Source: Bradyrhizobium guangzhouense (GTDB lineage: Bacteria; Pseudomonadota; Alphaproteobacteria; Rhizobiales; Xanthobacteraceae). Taken from it: 64,000 nucleotides of DNA. The notes beneath the pieces are model-generated. The model was given only the letters and a program-made list of their open reading frames with translations. It was not told where the DNA came from and searched no databases. Shown piece by piece: positions 42,818 through 54,252 of this stretch. Position 1 is the first letter of the stretch. Every line of letters starts with the position of its first letter. The DNA lies in NCBI RefSeq assembly GCF_004114955.1, contig NZ_CP030053.1, forward strand, positions 434,001 through 498,000, in the 5' to 3' direction. The translations under genes were made by a program, and so were the position numbers.

Positions 42818-43348
42818 ATGCTGCGCCGCCTTCTTCAACCCGTCTGGGTCCTGCTGGCGATCATCTTCCTGATCGAAGCCTGGCTGTGGGACCATCTCGA
42901 GCCGATCGTCGCGCGGATTGTCGCACTGATCCCGCTCGCCCGCGTCAAGCAATGGCTGGCCGACCGCGTCGATGCGCTGTCGCCGGCGATGACGCTGATC
43001 GTGTTCGTGGTGCCGATCATCCCGCTGTTTCCGCTCAAGCTGATCGGCCTGTGGCTGCTCACCCATGAATACTGGCTGAGCGGCGTCTCCACGTTCCTGT
43101 TCGCCAAGATGCTCGGCGTCGGCGTCACCGCCTTCGTGTTCGACGTCACGCGCGACAAGCTGCTGGAGATGCACTGGTTCGAACGGCTCTACGAGCTGGT
43201 GCTGCGGCTCCGCGCCAAGGCGACTGATATCGTCGAGCCGGTCAAGAGCCGCATCCGCGAGCTGCTCAAGGGCAACGGCGAAGGCTGGTCCTCACGCACC
43301 CTCCGCCTGATCCAGCGCTTCCGCAAGAGCGTGCACGAAGCGCGCTGA
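42818..43348 (+). CDS. Uncharacterised membrane protein downstream of lpdA
   Basis: The 176-residue protein has an N-terminal hydrophobic segment (PVWVLLAIIFLIEAWLW) and two or three more (MTLIVFVVPIIPLFPLKLIGLWLL, cited here as residues 55-78; STFLFAKMLGVGVTAFVF), then a basic amphipathic C-terminus (LRAKATDIVEPVKSRIRELL, RFRKSVHEAR). It lies 34 bases after lpdA and is probably co-transcribed. I do not recognise a named family. The ATG at 42818 is chosen because upstream codons overlap lpdA. Confidence 0.75.
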   Translation: MLRRLLQPVWVLLAIIFLIEAWLWDHLEPIVARIVALIPLARVKQWLADRVDALSPAMTLIVFVVPIIPLFPLKLIGLWLLTHEYWLSGVSTFLFAKMLGVGVTAFVFDVTRDKLLEMHWFERLYELVLRLRAKATDIVEPVKSRIRELLKGNGEGWSSRTLRLIQRFRKSVHEAR

Positions 43349-43369
43349 GCTGCCTGCTACATACTCGCT

Positions 43370-43470
43370 GTCATCGCCCGGCTTGACCGGGCGATCCAGT
43401 ATTCCAGAGACGTCGAGATTAGAAACGAGGCCGCGGCGTACTGGATGCCCCGGTCGAGCCGGGGCATGAC
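43370..43470. repeat. Palindromic repeat, family C copy 5
   Basis: Left hairpin tcatcgcccggcttgaccgg/gcgat, right hairpin gatgccccggtcgagccggggcatgac, with ccagtattcc and gcgtactgga between. It is closest to copy C3 on the left and lies between two convergent genes. Confidence 0.87.
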
Positions 43471-43495
43471 AGCGGTGTACGTGGCGGCTCCTTCT

Positions 43496-44089
43496 CTACC
43501 CGTGCAGATGCAGCAGATGCGGCGCGAACGCGCCGAGCACGGTCATGCCTAATCCGGCGAGCGTCAGGAGGCCGGCGATCCAGGCGAGCGGCAGCATGCC
43601 GGTGATGATCGTCGCCGAGGCCAGCACGATGCCGATCTGGAAGGCAGCGGAGGCCAACTCGAAATGATGATATTTCGCGGTCGCCTCGTCGCGCTGGTGC
43701 TCGGCTTCCTTGGCCTTCTCGGCGAGCTGCTCGGTGCCTTCGCCGGTCTCGGGCTCGGAGCGATAACGCGCCGCGGTCTTCTGCCACTCGTCGATCTGCT
43801 TCTGCACCGCGGCCCTCATGGCGTCGTCGGTGGCGGCGCCCAGCGTCAGCTTGCCCTGGTCGGCCGCGGTCTGGACCACGGTGCGGCGGATGCTCTTGGC
43901 CTGGAAGAATGCCCACAGGTTGGAGGCTTCGACGTTCTTGCTGATCGATTCGGTCTGGGCGCCCTTGCCGAGTGTTTCCGAGATCGCCAGGAACAGCGCA
44001 AGCACCGCAATCAGCAGGGCGATCTTCTTGTTCTCGCCGGATGCGTGCTCGGCATGCTCGGCGTGCTCCATGCTTTCGTGTGCGCTCAT
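43496..44089 (-). CDS. DUF4337 domain membrane protein
   Basis: A 197-residue protein. The N-terminus is rich in His/Glu (HESMEHAEHAEHASGENKK), followed by one membrane span (IALLIAVLALFLAISETLG), a central helical region (NLWAFFQAKSIRRTVVQTAADQ, EQLAEKAKEAEHQRDEATAKYHHFE; coiled-coil-like) and two C-terminal spans. This is the DUF4337 pattern; the function is unknown. The ATG at 44089 follows a perfect GGAGGG site. Confidence 0.87.
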   Translation of the reverse strand: MSAHESMEHAEHAEHASGENKKIALLIAVLALFLAISETLGKGAQTESISKNVEASNLWAFFQAKSIRRTVVQTAADQGKLTLGAATDDAMRAAVQKQIDEWQKTAARYRSEPETGEGTEQLAEKAKEAEHQRDEATAKYHHFELASAAFQIGIVLASATIITGMLPLAWIAGLLTLAGLGMTVLGAFAPHLLHLHG

Positions 44090-44203
44090 GAAATCCCTCC
44101 TGTCTCGGTTCCGCAACGATTGACCGAACCGCGCGGCCTGCGCAAGAGGCATGCGTGGCAAGAGGCAGCCATGACAGCTTGATGTCAGGATTCAGCGAGC
44201 CCT

Positions 44204-45169
44204 TCAGCGCCTGGGATGCGCGCTCGCATAGACTTCCAGCAGCCGCTCGGAATCGATGCCGGTATAGATTTGCGTGGTCGAGAGTGAGGAATGGCCGAGC
44301 AATTCCTGGATGGCGCGCAAGTCTCCGCCGCGCGACAGCAGATGCGTGGCGAAGGAGTGCCGCAGCGCATGCGGCGTGGCGCTGTCGGGCAGGCCAAGCG
44401 CGCCGCGCAGCCGCTCCATCGCGAGCTGGATGATGCGTGGGCTGAGCGGCCCGCCGCGTGCGCCGACGAAGATCGGCCCTTCGGGCGGCAATGCGTGCGG
44501 GCACATCGCGGCATATTCGTCGATCAGCGCCAGCACGTTCTGCAGCACCGGCACCATGCGCGTCTTGTTGCCTTTGCCCGTGACGACCAGCACGTCGCCT
44601 TCGCCTGCCTTCGGCACCTCGCGGCGCTTCAGGCCGAGCGCCTCGGAGATGCGCAGGCCCGATCCATAGAGCAGCGCCATCACCGCGGCGTCGCGCACCA
44701 GGATCCAGGTCTCGCGCTCCTCGCCGGCGCGCTCGTCGGCGTCGGCCAGACGTTTTGCCGACGCCATCGGCAGCGGCTTCGGCAGGCTTTTCGCGACCTT
44801 GGGCGCGCGGATCGCCGAGAGTGCCCCGACCTTGCCCTTGCCCTCGCGCTCCAGGAAGCGGCCGAACGAGCGCAGGCCCGCCAGCGCGCGCATCAGTGAA
44901 CGGCCGGCAATATCGTCGGCGCGCCGCATCGCCATGAAGGCGCGGACGTCGGTCGCTTCAAGCGCGGCGAAGCGTTCCAGCGTCACGCGCTCGCCCCAAT
45001 GCGCGCAGAGGAAATCCAGGCACTGCCGCAAGTCCCGGCCATAGGCTTCCAGCGTCTTCGGCGACAGCCGCCGCTCGGCGCCGAGATGCGACAGCCAGCG
45101 CGCCATCTCCTGCGCGATCGAGGGATCGGCGCTGGCGAGCTCGATGTGTGGGACGGCCGCTTTGCTCAT
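44204..45169 (-). CDS. xerC: Tyrosine recombinase XerC
   Basis: Site-specific recombinase that with XerD resolves chromosome dimers at dif. The 321-residue protein has an N-terminal SAM-like domain (WLSHLGAERRLSPKTLEAYGRDLRQCLDFL). The catalytic set is visible: Arg in GLRISEALGL, Lys in VTGKGNKTRMVP, HALRHSFATHLL, and LGHSSLSTTQIYTGI with the Tyr nucleophile. It is divergent from priA across about 120 bases. No dif site was identified here. Confidence 0.93.
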   Translation of the reverse strand: MSKAAVPHIELASADPSIAQEMARWLSHLGAERRLSPKTLEAYGRDLRQCLDFLCAHWGERVTLERFAALEATDVRAFMAMRRADDIAGRSLMRALAGLRSFGRFLEREGKGKVGALSAIRAPKVAKSLPKPLPMASAKRLADADERAGEERETWILVRDAAVMALLYGSGLRISEALGLKRREVPKAGEGDVLVVTGKGNKTRMVPVLQNVLALIDEYAAMCPHALPPEGPIFVGARGGPLSPRIIQLAMERLRGALGLPDSATPHALRHSFATHLLSRGGDLRAIQELLGHSSLSTTQIYTGIDSERLLEVYASAHPRR

Positions 45170-45291
45170 GCGCTCTGGACGTGATGATTCCGCACAGTAT
45201 ATCGCATCACACCAGTTTACTGTTCGCTAAGGCGGCGCCACGGCGCTAGCCTCACGGCCCCAAGGTTCCGATTCTCTCCAAAGATTCATTG

Positions 45292-47502
45292 ATGGATCAT
45301 CCGTCGCGCAGCTCGACCGCCCCCGCCAACGCGACCCGCATGGTCGACGTGCTGGTGCCAGTCGCGCTCGACCAGACCTATTCCTACAAGGTGCCTGTGG
45401 GCATGGAGCTGAAGGCGGGCGATCTCGTCGGTGTGCCGCTCGGGGCCCGCGAGGTGCTCGCCGTGGTCTGGGGCGAAAACGCCAATCCCGATCCGCGCCT
45501 GCACAACCGCCTCAAGGAGGTCAGCGAGAAGCTCGACGTCGCGCCCTTGAAGGGCGAACTGCGCTCCGTCGTCGACTGGGTCGCCAATTACACGCTGAGC
45601 CCGCGCGGCATGGTGCTGCGCATGTGCCTGCGCATGGGCGAGAACCTCGGCCCCGAGCGGGTGCGCGCCGGCGTGCGGCTAACAGGCGATCCGCCGCGGC
45701 GGCTGACGCCGGCGCGGGCGCGCGTGATCGAGGTGCTGTCGGACCGGCTGCTGCACGGCAAGTCCGAGGCCGCCAAGGAGGCCGGTGTCTCCGCCGGCGT
45801 GATCGACGGCCTCGTCGATGAAGGTACGCTGACGGTCGAGCCGATGCCGCCGCCACCTCCGCCGCCCGCGCCCGATCCGGAGTTCGGCCGGCCGGATTTC
45901 TCGCCGCTGCAGCGCGCCGGCGTCGATGCGATGCGCGCGCTCGCCGCCAACGGCACCTTTCATGTCGCGCTGCTCGATGGCGTCACCGGCTCCGGCAAGA
46001 CCGAGGTCTATTTCGAGGCCGTCGCCGAAACCATCCGCCGCGGCAAGCAGTCGCTGATCCTGATGCCGGAGATCGCGCTGACCGGCCAGTTCCTCGACCG
46101 TTTCGCGCAGCGCTTTGGCGTCCGCCCGATCGAGTGGCATTCCGAGCTGACGCCGCGCACCCGCGCGCGCAATTGGGCGGCGATTTCCGAAGGCACCGCG
46201 CCGGTCGTGGTCGGCGCGCGCTCGGCGCTGTTTCTCCCCTACGCCAATCTCGGCCTCATCGTGGTCGATGAAGAGCACGACCAGGCCTACAAGCAGGACG
46301 AGGGCGTGCATTATCACGCCCGCGACATGGCGGTGGTGCGCGCGCATATCGCAAAGATCCCGATCGTGCTGGCGTCCGCCACACCGTCCGTCGAGTCCGA
46401 GGTCAACGCGCGCAAGAACCGCTATCAGCGCGTCGCGCTGCCGTCGCGCTTCGGCGGCCAGCACATGCCTGAAATCGAGGCCATCGACCTGCGCCGCGAG
46501 CCGCCCGCGCGCGGCCGCTACATCTCGCCGCGCCTCGCCTCAGAGATCAGAAAGGCGATCGAGAAGCGCGAGCAGGCGCTGCTGTTCCTCAATCGCCGCG
46601 GCTATGCGCCGCTGACGCTGTGCCGCGCTTGCGGCCATCGCTTCGCCTGCACCATCTGCGATGCCTGGCTGGTCGATCACCGCTTCCGCCAGCGCCTCGT
46701 CTGTCACCATTGCGGCTTCTCGATGCCGCGGCCCGCAACCTGTCCGCATTGCGCCGCCGAGGAATCGCTGGTTGCCGTCGGCCCCGGCGTCGAACGCCTG
46801 CAGGAGGAGGCGGCCGCGCTGTTCCCTGATGCCCGCACCATGGTGCTGTCGAGCGATCTCATCACCTCGATCGAGACGATGCGCAGCGAGCTCAACGAGA
46901 TCGCGGAAGGGCGCGTCGATATCATCATCGGCACGCAGCTCGTCGCCAAGGGCCACAATTTCCCGCGGCTCAATCTCGTCGGCGTGATCGATGCGGATCT
47001 CGGCCTTTCCAATGGCGATCCGCGTGCGGCGGAACGGACCTGGCAATTGCTCAACCAGGTGATCGGCCGCGCCGGGCGCGAGCAGGGCCGCGGCGTCGGC
47101 TACCTGCAGACGCATCAGCCGGACCATCCCGTCATGAAAGCGCTGATCGCCTGCGATCGCGAGGCCTTCTACGACAGCGAGATCGATTTGCGCGAGAAGA
47201 CGCTCTATCCGCCGTTCGGGCGCCTCGCCAGCCTGATCATTTCCGCCGGCGATCGTCCGAGCGCGGAAGGCCTCGGCCGCAAGCTCGTGTCCCTCGCGCC
47301 GCGCGACGAGCGCGTGGTGGTGCTCGGCCCCGCCGAAGCCCCGCTCGCCGTCATCAAGGGCCGCTACCGCTTCCGCATCCTGGTCAAATCGGCGCGCGGC
47401 TTCGATCTGTCGGATTACTTGCGCAACTGGCTCGCCGTGTGCCCGAAGCCGAAGGGCAACCAGAAGCTCGAGGTCGATGTCGATCCGCAGAGCTTCTTGT
47501 GA
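45292..47502 (+). CDS. priA: Primosomal protein N' (PriA helicase)
   Basis: 3'-5' DNA helicase that reloads the replisome at stalled forks. The N-terminal 3'-binding domain begins VDVLVPVALDQTYSYKVP. Helicase motif I is GVTGSGKTEVYFEA, motif II DEEHD. The zinc-binding region shows paired cysteines (CRACGHRFACTICDAW, CHHCGFSMPRPATCPHC). The C-terminal motifs include GTQLVAKGHNFPRL and QVIGRAGR. About 736 residues; the ATG at 45292 is directly preceded by an in-frame TTG. Confidence 0.97.
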   Translation: MDHPSRSSTAPANATRMVDVLVPVALDQTYSYKVPVGMELKAGDLVGVPLGAREVLAVVWGENANPDPRLHNRLKEVSEKLDVAPLKGELRSVVDWVANYTLSPRGMVLRMCLRMGENLGPERVRAGVRLTGDPPRRLTPARARVIEVLSDRLLHGKSEAAKEAGVSAGVIDGLVDEGTLTVEPMPPPPPPPAPDPEFGRPDFSPLQRAGVDAMRALAANGTFHVALLDGVTGSGKTEVYFEAVAETIRRGKQSLILMPEIALTGQFLDRFAQRFGVRPIEWHSELTPRTRARNWAAISEGTAPVVVGARSALFLPYANLGLIVVDEEHDQAYKQDEGVHYHARDMAVVRAHIAKIPIVLASATPSVESEVNARKNRYQRVALPSRFGGQHMPEIEAIDLRREPPARGRYISPRLASEIRKAIEKREQALLFLNRRGYAPLTLCRACGHRFACTICDAWLVDHRFRQRLVCHHCGFSMPRPATCPHCAAEESLVAVGPGVERLQEEAAALFPDARTMVLSSDLITSIETMRSELNEIAEGRVDIIIGTQLVAKGHNFPRLNLVGVIDADLGLSNGDPRAAERTWQLLNQVIGRAGREQGRGVGYLQTHQPDHPVMKALIACDREAFYDSEIDLREKTLYPPFGRLASLIISAGDRPSAEGLGRKLVSLAPRDERVVVLGPAEAPLAVIKGRYRFRILVKSARGFDLSDYLRNWLAVCPKPKGNQKLEVDVDPQSFL

Positions 47503-47517
47503 GCCTCCGCTCTCTCT

Positions 47518-47604
47518 CGTCATTGCGAGGAGCTCTTGCGACGAAGCAATCCAGAATCCCTCCGCGGAAAGACTCTGGATTGCTTCGCTCCGCTCGCAAT
47601 GACG
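47518..47604. repeat. Palindromic intergenic repeat, family A copy 2
   Basis: Exactly 87 bases, like copy 1 at 1828-1914, with the same ends (cgtcattgcgagg, ctcgcaatgacg) and inner arms (gaagcaatccag, ctggattgcttc). Only a handful of positions differ. It starts 15 bases after the priA stop. Confidence 0.88.
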
Positions 47605-47636
47605 GAAGAGATCCGGGCTACGAAAAACCAAACAAA

Positions 47637-47670
47637 AAGCCCGTGGTCCCCCAAGACCACGGGCTTGTTT
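47637..47670. terminator. Bidirectional terminator between priA and rlpA
   Basis: Perfect 12-bp stem AAGCCCGTGGTC / GACCACGGGCTT with a 6-base loop. The minus-strand side has TTTTTGTTTGG and the plus side GTTTC. It serves the convergent rlpA-like gene (minus) and priA (plus). Confidence 0.9.
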
Positions 47671-47750
47671 CACGCGCGCATCAAACTGCTCATGTCCTCG
47701 AGGGACGATGATGAAAACTGCGCGTGTGGGCTGAGGCGCTTCTCGCGCCG

Positions 47751-48260
47751 TTAGGAGACGACTTCCGCGGTGACGCGGCCGACGCCGGCACCGGTGAGGC
47801 CGATGGCGCGGGCTGCGCCCGTGGAGAGGTCGAGCACGCGGCCGCGCACGAACGGGCCACGGTCGTTGATGGTGACGATGACGCTCTGGCCGCCATGGGT
47901 CACACGAACCTTGGTGCCGAACGGCAGGGTACGGTGCGCCGCGGTCATGGCGTTCTGGTTGAAGCGCGCGCCCGAGGCGGTGCGGCTGCCGGACTCGTTG
48001 CCGTAATAGGAGGCCATGCCGGAGAAGCTGCGACCGGTGCCCGACGACGGCGTCATCGATGCATTGGCGTTACGCCAATCGGAGGTCGCGCTGGAATCGT
48101 CCTGGGCGTGGTGACGGTGGTGGTGAGCACCCCGGTAGTGATGATGCCTGGATTTGGCGGAAGCTTCGGTGGCAGTTCCACCGACGAGGAGAGTTGCAGC
48201 GACGAAAGCGATCGCCGTACGCGGCCGGGTCACAGTGCCCAGCGTCTTCAAAGACAGCAT
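47751..48260 (-). CDS. rlpA: RlpA-like septal ring protein with His-rich N-terminus
   Basis: Secreted double-psi beta-barrel protein of the RlpA family, which in some bacteria is a septal lytic transglycosylase. The signal peptide ends near ASA (residue 35). A histidine-rich segment follows, with 8 His in residues 39-51. The RlpA barrel shows [33 protein letters not shown] and [18 protein letters not shown]. There is no SPOR domain. Length is 169 residues. Upstream lies a perfect CtrA-type box, so cell-cycle control is possible. Confidence 0.9.
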   Translation of the reverse strand: MLSLKTLGTVTRPRTAIAFVAATLLVGGTATEASAKSRHHHYRGAHHHRHHAQDDSSATSDWRNANASMTPSSGTGRSFSGMASYYGNESGSRTASGARFNQNAMTAAHRTLPFGTKVRVTHGGQSVIVTINDRGPFVRGRVLDLSTGAARAIGLTGAGVGRVTAEVVS

Positions 48261-48907
48261 TTAGTGGTCCCTACGCTAGTATTGCCACATATGTGGCTAG
48301 TGGAGCCCCCATCAGTTTGTGAGCGGGTTGGCGTTTCGATTCTCAATGAGGCGTGAATTAGGCAGTAAATCCGATCCGTGTCGTCTTGAAATATCTTGTG
48401 ATCTGAATCGATATTCAGGCGATATTCCGTAATCTTTCACTTTAACGATTCGTTAACTGATTCATTACTTGCGAATACTGTAAAGCGAAGTTGTTAGTTT
48501 TCGCATTTAGAATTCGGTAAGTATTCGGCGCGTGGGGGCGGCCCGGCCGGAGTCACGCCTCAGCGATCCGTGTTCATGGCCGCTATGCGCTGAGGGCAGG
48601 AACGAACGGGCGCGCGGCCGACGAAAGCCTCGCGGCAATTCCGTGGCATGGCAGGCCGTCGCACGATCGCGACGAGGCGGCGGCGACGTGCGACGAACTT
48701 GCGACAGAAGGTCGTGCCTTTAATTTGGCGTCATGTTGCACGTGCGCGCCTGCTATGTTAGCAAAGCCGCGATTTTAACGAGCCCGGCACCTCCCGTGTC
48801 GGTCGAAAATCGAAGTCCCGCTTGAATTCCAAGGGCTTGGATCGCTAGGCGCCGCGTTGTGGCGACGGTTTTTCCCTTGCGAATTTGACAGCTAAAAGAG
48901 CGCGTCT
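48261..48907. other. Long intergenic region between rlpA and the atp operon
   Basis: About 650 bases with no convincing gene. The left part (48350-48530) is markedly AT-rich for this genome and holds the CtrA-type box. The right part (48530-48907) returns to high GC and must hold the promoter and leader of atpHAGDC. I cannot assign -35/-10 boxes with confidence. Confidence 0.5.
48442..48457. promoter_or_regulatory. CtrA-type binding box
   Basis: TTAA-CGATTCG-TTAAC matches the full CtrA consensus TTAA-N7-TTAA(C) exactly and is also nearly palindromic. It lies 182 bases upstream of the rlpA-like start and about 450 bases upstream of atpH. CtrA is the cell-cycle response regulator of Alphaproteobacteria. 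A link to the rlpA-like envelope gene is the more likely one. Confidence 0.55.
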
Positions 48908-50997
<2,090 letters not shown>

Positions 50998-51003
50998 AAC
51001 TGC

Positions 51004-51089
51004 CGTCATGGCCGGGCTTGTCCCGGCCATCCACGTCTATCGACGTGTGAGGCAGCTACGGGATGTCCGGGACGAGCCCGGACATGACG
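51004..51089. repeat. Palindromic repeat, family F, between atpA and atpG
   Basis: Hairpins cgtcatggccgggcttgtcc/ccggccat and ggatgtccgggacgagcccg/gacatgacg flank a central ccacgtctatcgacgtg dyad. It begins 7 bases after the atpA stop and lies inside the F1 operon. Confidence 0.85.
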
Positions 51090-51143
51090 AATGGATAGGG
51101 TTGCGGTCAGGCCAGAGAGTCCGACCGCCGGGGTGAACGAAGA

Positions 51144-52016
51144 ATGGCGTCACTTAAAGACATGCGCGTCCGCATCGCCTCCACCAAGGCGACGCAAAAG
51201 ATCACCAAGGCCATGCAGATGGTCGCGGCCTCGAAGCTGCGCCGCGCGCAGACCGCCGCGGAAGCTGCACGTCCCTATGCCGACAAGATGAGCGCGGTGA
51301 TCTCCAACATCGCCGGCGCTGCCGCGGGCTCGCCAGGCGCGCCGACGCTGCTGGCCGGCACCGGCCGCGACCAGGTTCATTTGCTGCTGGTCTGCACCGG
51401 CGAGCGCGGCCTGTCTGGCGCCTTCAATTCGTCGATCGTGCGCCTCGCCCGCGAGCGCGCGCTGGCCCTGATGAACCAGGGCAACGAAGTGAAATTCTTC
51501 TGCGTCGGCCGCAAGGGTTACGAGCAGCTCCGCCGCCAGTTCGACAAGCAGATCGTCGAGCATCTCGACCTGCGCAGCGTGCGCCAGCTCGGTTTCGGCA
51601 ACGCCGAGGACATCGCCAAGAAGGTCCTGGCGCGCTTCGAGGCCGGCGAGTTCGACGTCTGCACGCTGTTCTACTCGCGCTTCCGTTCGGTGATCGCGCA
51701 GATCCCCACCGCCCAGCAGATCATTCCGCTGGTCGTCGAGGAAGGCGCCGCCGCCAGCACGACGTCCTACGAATACGAGCCGGAGGAGGACGAGATCCTC
51801 ACCCGTCTTCTGCCGCGCAACCTCGCGGTCCAGATCTTCCGCGCGCTGCTCGAGAACAACGCCTCGTTCTACGGCGCGCAGATGAGCGCGATGGACAACG
51901 CGACGCGCAACGCCGGTGAGATGATCCGCAAGCAGACGCTGGTCTACAACCGCACGCGTCAGGCGCAGATCACCAAGGAACTGATCGAAATCATCTCGGG
52001 CGCCGAAGCCGTCTAG
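51144..52016 (+). CDS. atpG: ATP synthase F1 gamma subunit
   Basis: Central rotary shaft of F1. The 290-residue protein begins [20 protein letters not shown] and contains [18 protein letters not shown] and the C-terminal helix [40 protein letters not shown], cited here as residues 246-285. These are the two long helices of the gamma coiled coil. Confidence 0.98.
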   Translation: MASLKDMRVRIASTKATQKITKAMQMVAASKLRRAQTAAEAARPYADKMSAVISNIAGAAAGSPGAPTLLAGTGRDQVHLLLVCTGERGLSGAFNSSIVRLARERALALMNQGNEVKFFCVGRKGYEQLRRQFDKQIVEHLDLRSVRQLGFGNAEDIAKKVLARFEAGEFDVCTLFYSRFRSVIAQIPTAQQIIPLVVEEGAAASTTSYEYEPEEDEILTRLLPRNLAVQIFRALLENNASFYGAQMSAMDNATRNAGEMIRKQTLVYNRTRQAQITKELIEIISGAEAV

Positions 52017-52061
52017 CCAGGACGCATCGGTACCCATCAATGCAACATCCCGGTCAGCTGA

Positions 52062-53531
<1,470 letters not shown>

Positions 53532-53534
53532 GGC

Positions 53535-53609
53535 GCGAATGGCTGACAGGGAGTAGCGAATAGACGCGCTGCTCTCTTCGCCACTCGCCATTCGCTACTC
53601 ACCATTCGC
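53535..53609. repeat. Inverted repeat, family H, between atpD and atpC
   Basis: The left arm contains gcgaatgg and gagtagcgaatag; the right arm contains ccattcgctactc and ccattcgc, so the two halves pair over most of their length. It fills the 88-base atpD-atpC gap, ending 10 bases before the atpC start. Confidence 0.8.
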
Positions 53610-53619
53610 AAGGTTTCTC

Positions 53620-54027
53620 ATGGCCACCTTCCACTTCGATCTCGTCTCTCCGGAAAAGCTCGCATTCTCGGGCGAGGTCGACCAGGTCGACGTCCCCGGC
53701 TGGGAAGGCGATTTCGGCGTGCTCGCCGGGCATGCGCCCCTCGTGGCTGCGGTGCGGCCGGGCATTCTGACCATCATCAGCGGTGGCCAGAAGCAGAAGG
53801 TCATCGTGCTTGGCGGCCTTGCGGAAGTGTCCGACGATCGTCTCACCGTGCTCGCTGACGTCGCGACCTCGCTGGACGAACTCGATCGGGCGCAGTTCGC
53901 CGACAAGATCGCGGAAATGCAGGACAAGCTGTCGGAGCACGAAGGCTCCGAGCTCGATCTCGCGATTGCGCGGCTCGATCACTACAAGAGCATCCAGCAG
54001 GAGCTCAACACGACGGCGATGCACTAA
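53620..54027 (+). CDS. atpC: ATP synthase F1 epsilon subunit
   Basis: Rotor subunit and intrinsic inhibitor. The 135-residue protein has the N-terminal barrel ([44 protein letters not shown]) and a C-terminal helical part ([20 protein letters not shown]). It is the last gene of the operon; a 21-bp tandem repeat begins 9 bases after the stop. Confidence 0.97.
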   Translation: MATFHFDLVSPEKLAFSGEVDQVDVPGWEGDFGVLAGHAPLVAAVRPGILTIISGGQKQKVIVLGGLAEVSDDRLTVLADVATSLDELDRAQFADKIAEMQDKLSEHEGSELDLAIARLDHYKSIQQELNTTAMH

Positions 54028-54035
54028 CGCCCACG

Positions 54036-54119
54036 TTGCACTTGCGATCCCCAGGGTCGCACTTGCGATCCCCAGGGTCGCAGTTGCGATCCCCAGCGTC
54101 GCACTTGCGATCGCCCGGT
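54036..54119. repeat. 21-bp tandem repeat, four copies, after atpC
   Basis: Four head-to-tail units start at 54036, 54057, 54078 and 54099. Each begins TNGCANTTGCGATC; units 1 and 2 differ at one base, units 3 and 4 at a few more. Within each unit GCGA-t-CCC pairs with GGG-TCGC of the unit junction, so the array can form a row of small hairpins. It is not at a gene boundary of any recognised frame and may end the atp transcript. Confidence 0.85.
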
Positions 54120-54252
54120 CGCGTCGGCCTTTCAGAATTCTGTAATAAAATCAGCGCTCGTCACAGACCGTGGCGGGCGCTGAAACTTTGTTGCACCGCG
54201 CCGGAGATAACGGCATTCTGCGCTCGCGGATTTGTTCCGGGGCGGGTAGCAG

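Noticed and set aside
48505..48525. A TTTAGAA sequence in the rlpA-atp intergenic region resembling half of an ICE motif.
   Set aside because: The second half (TTCTAAA after three bases) is absent, so there is no palindrome.
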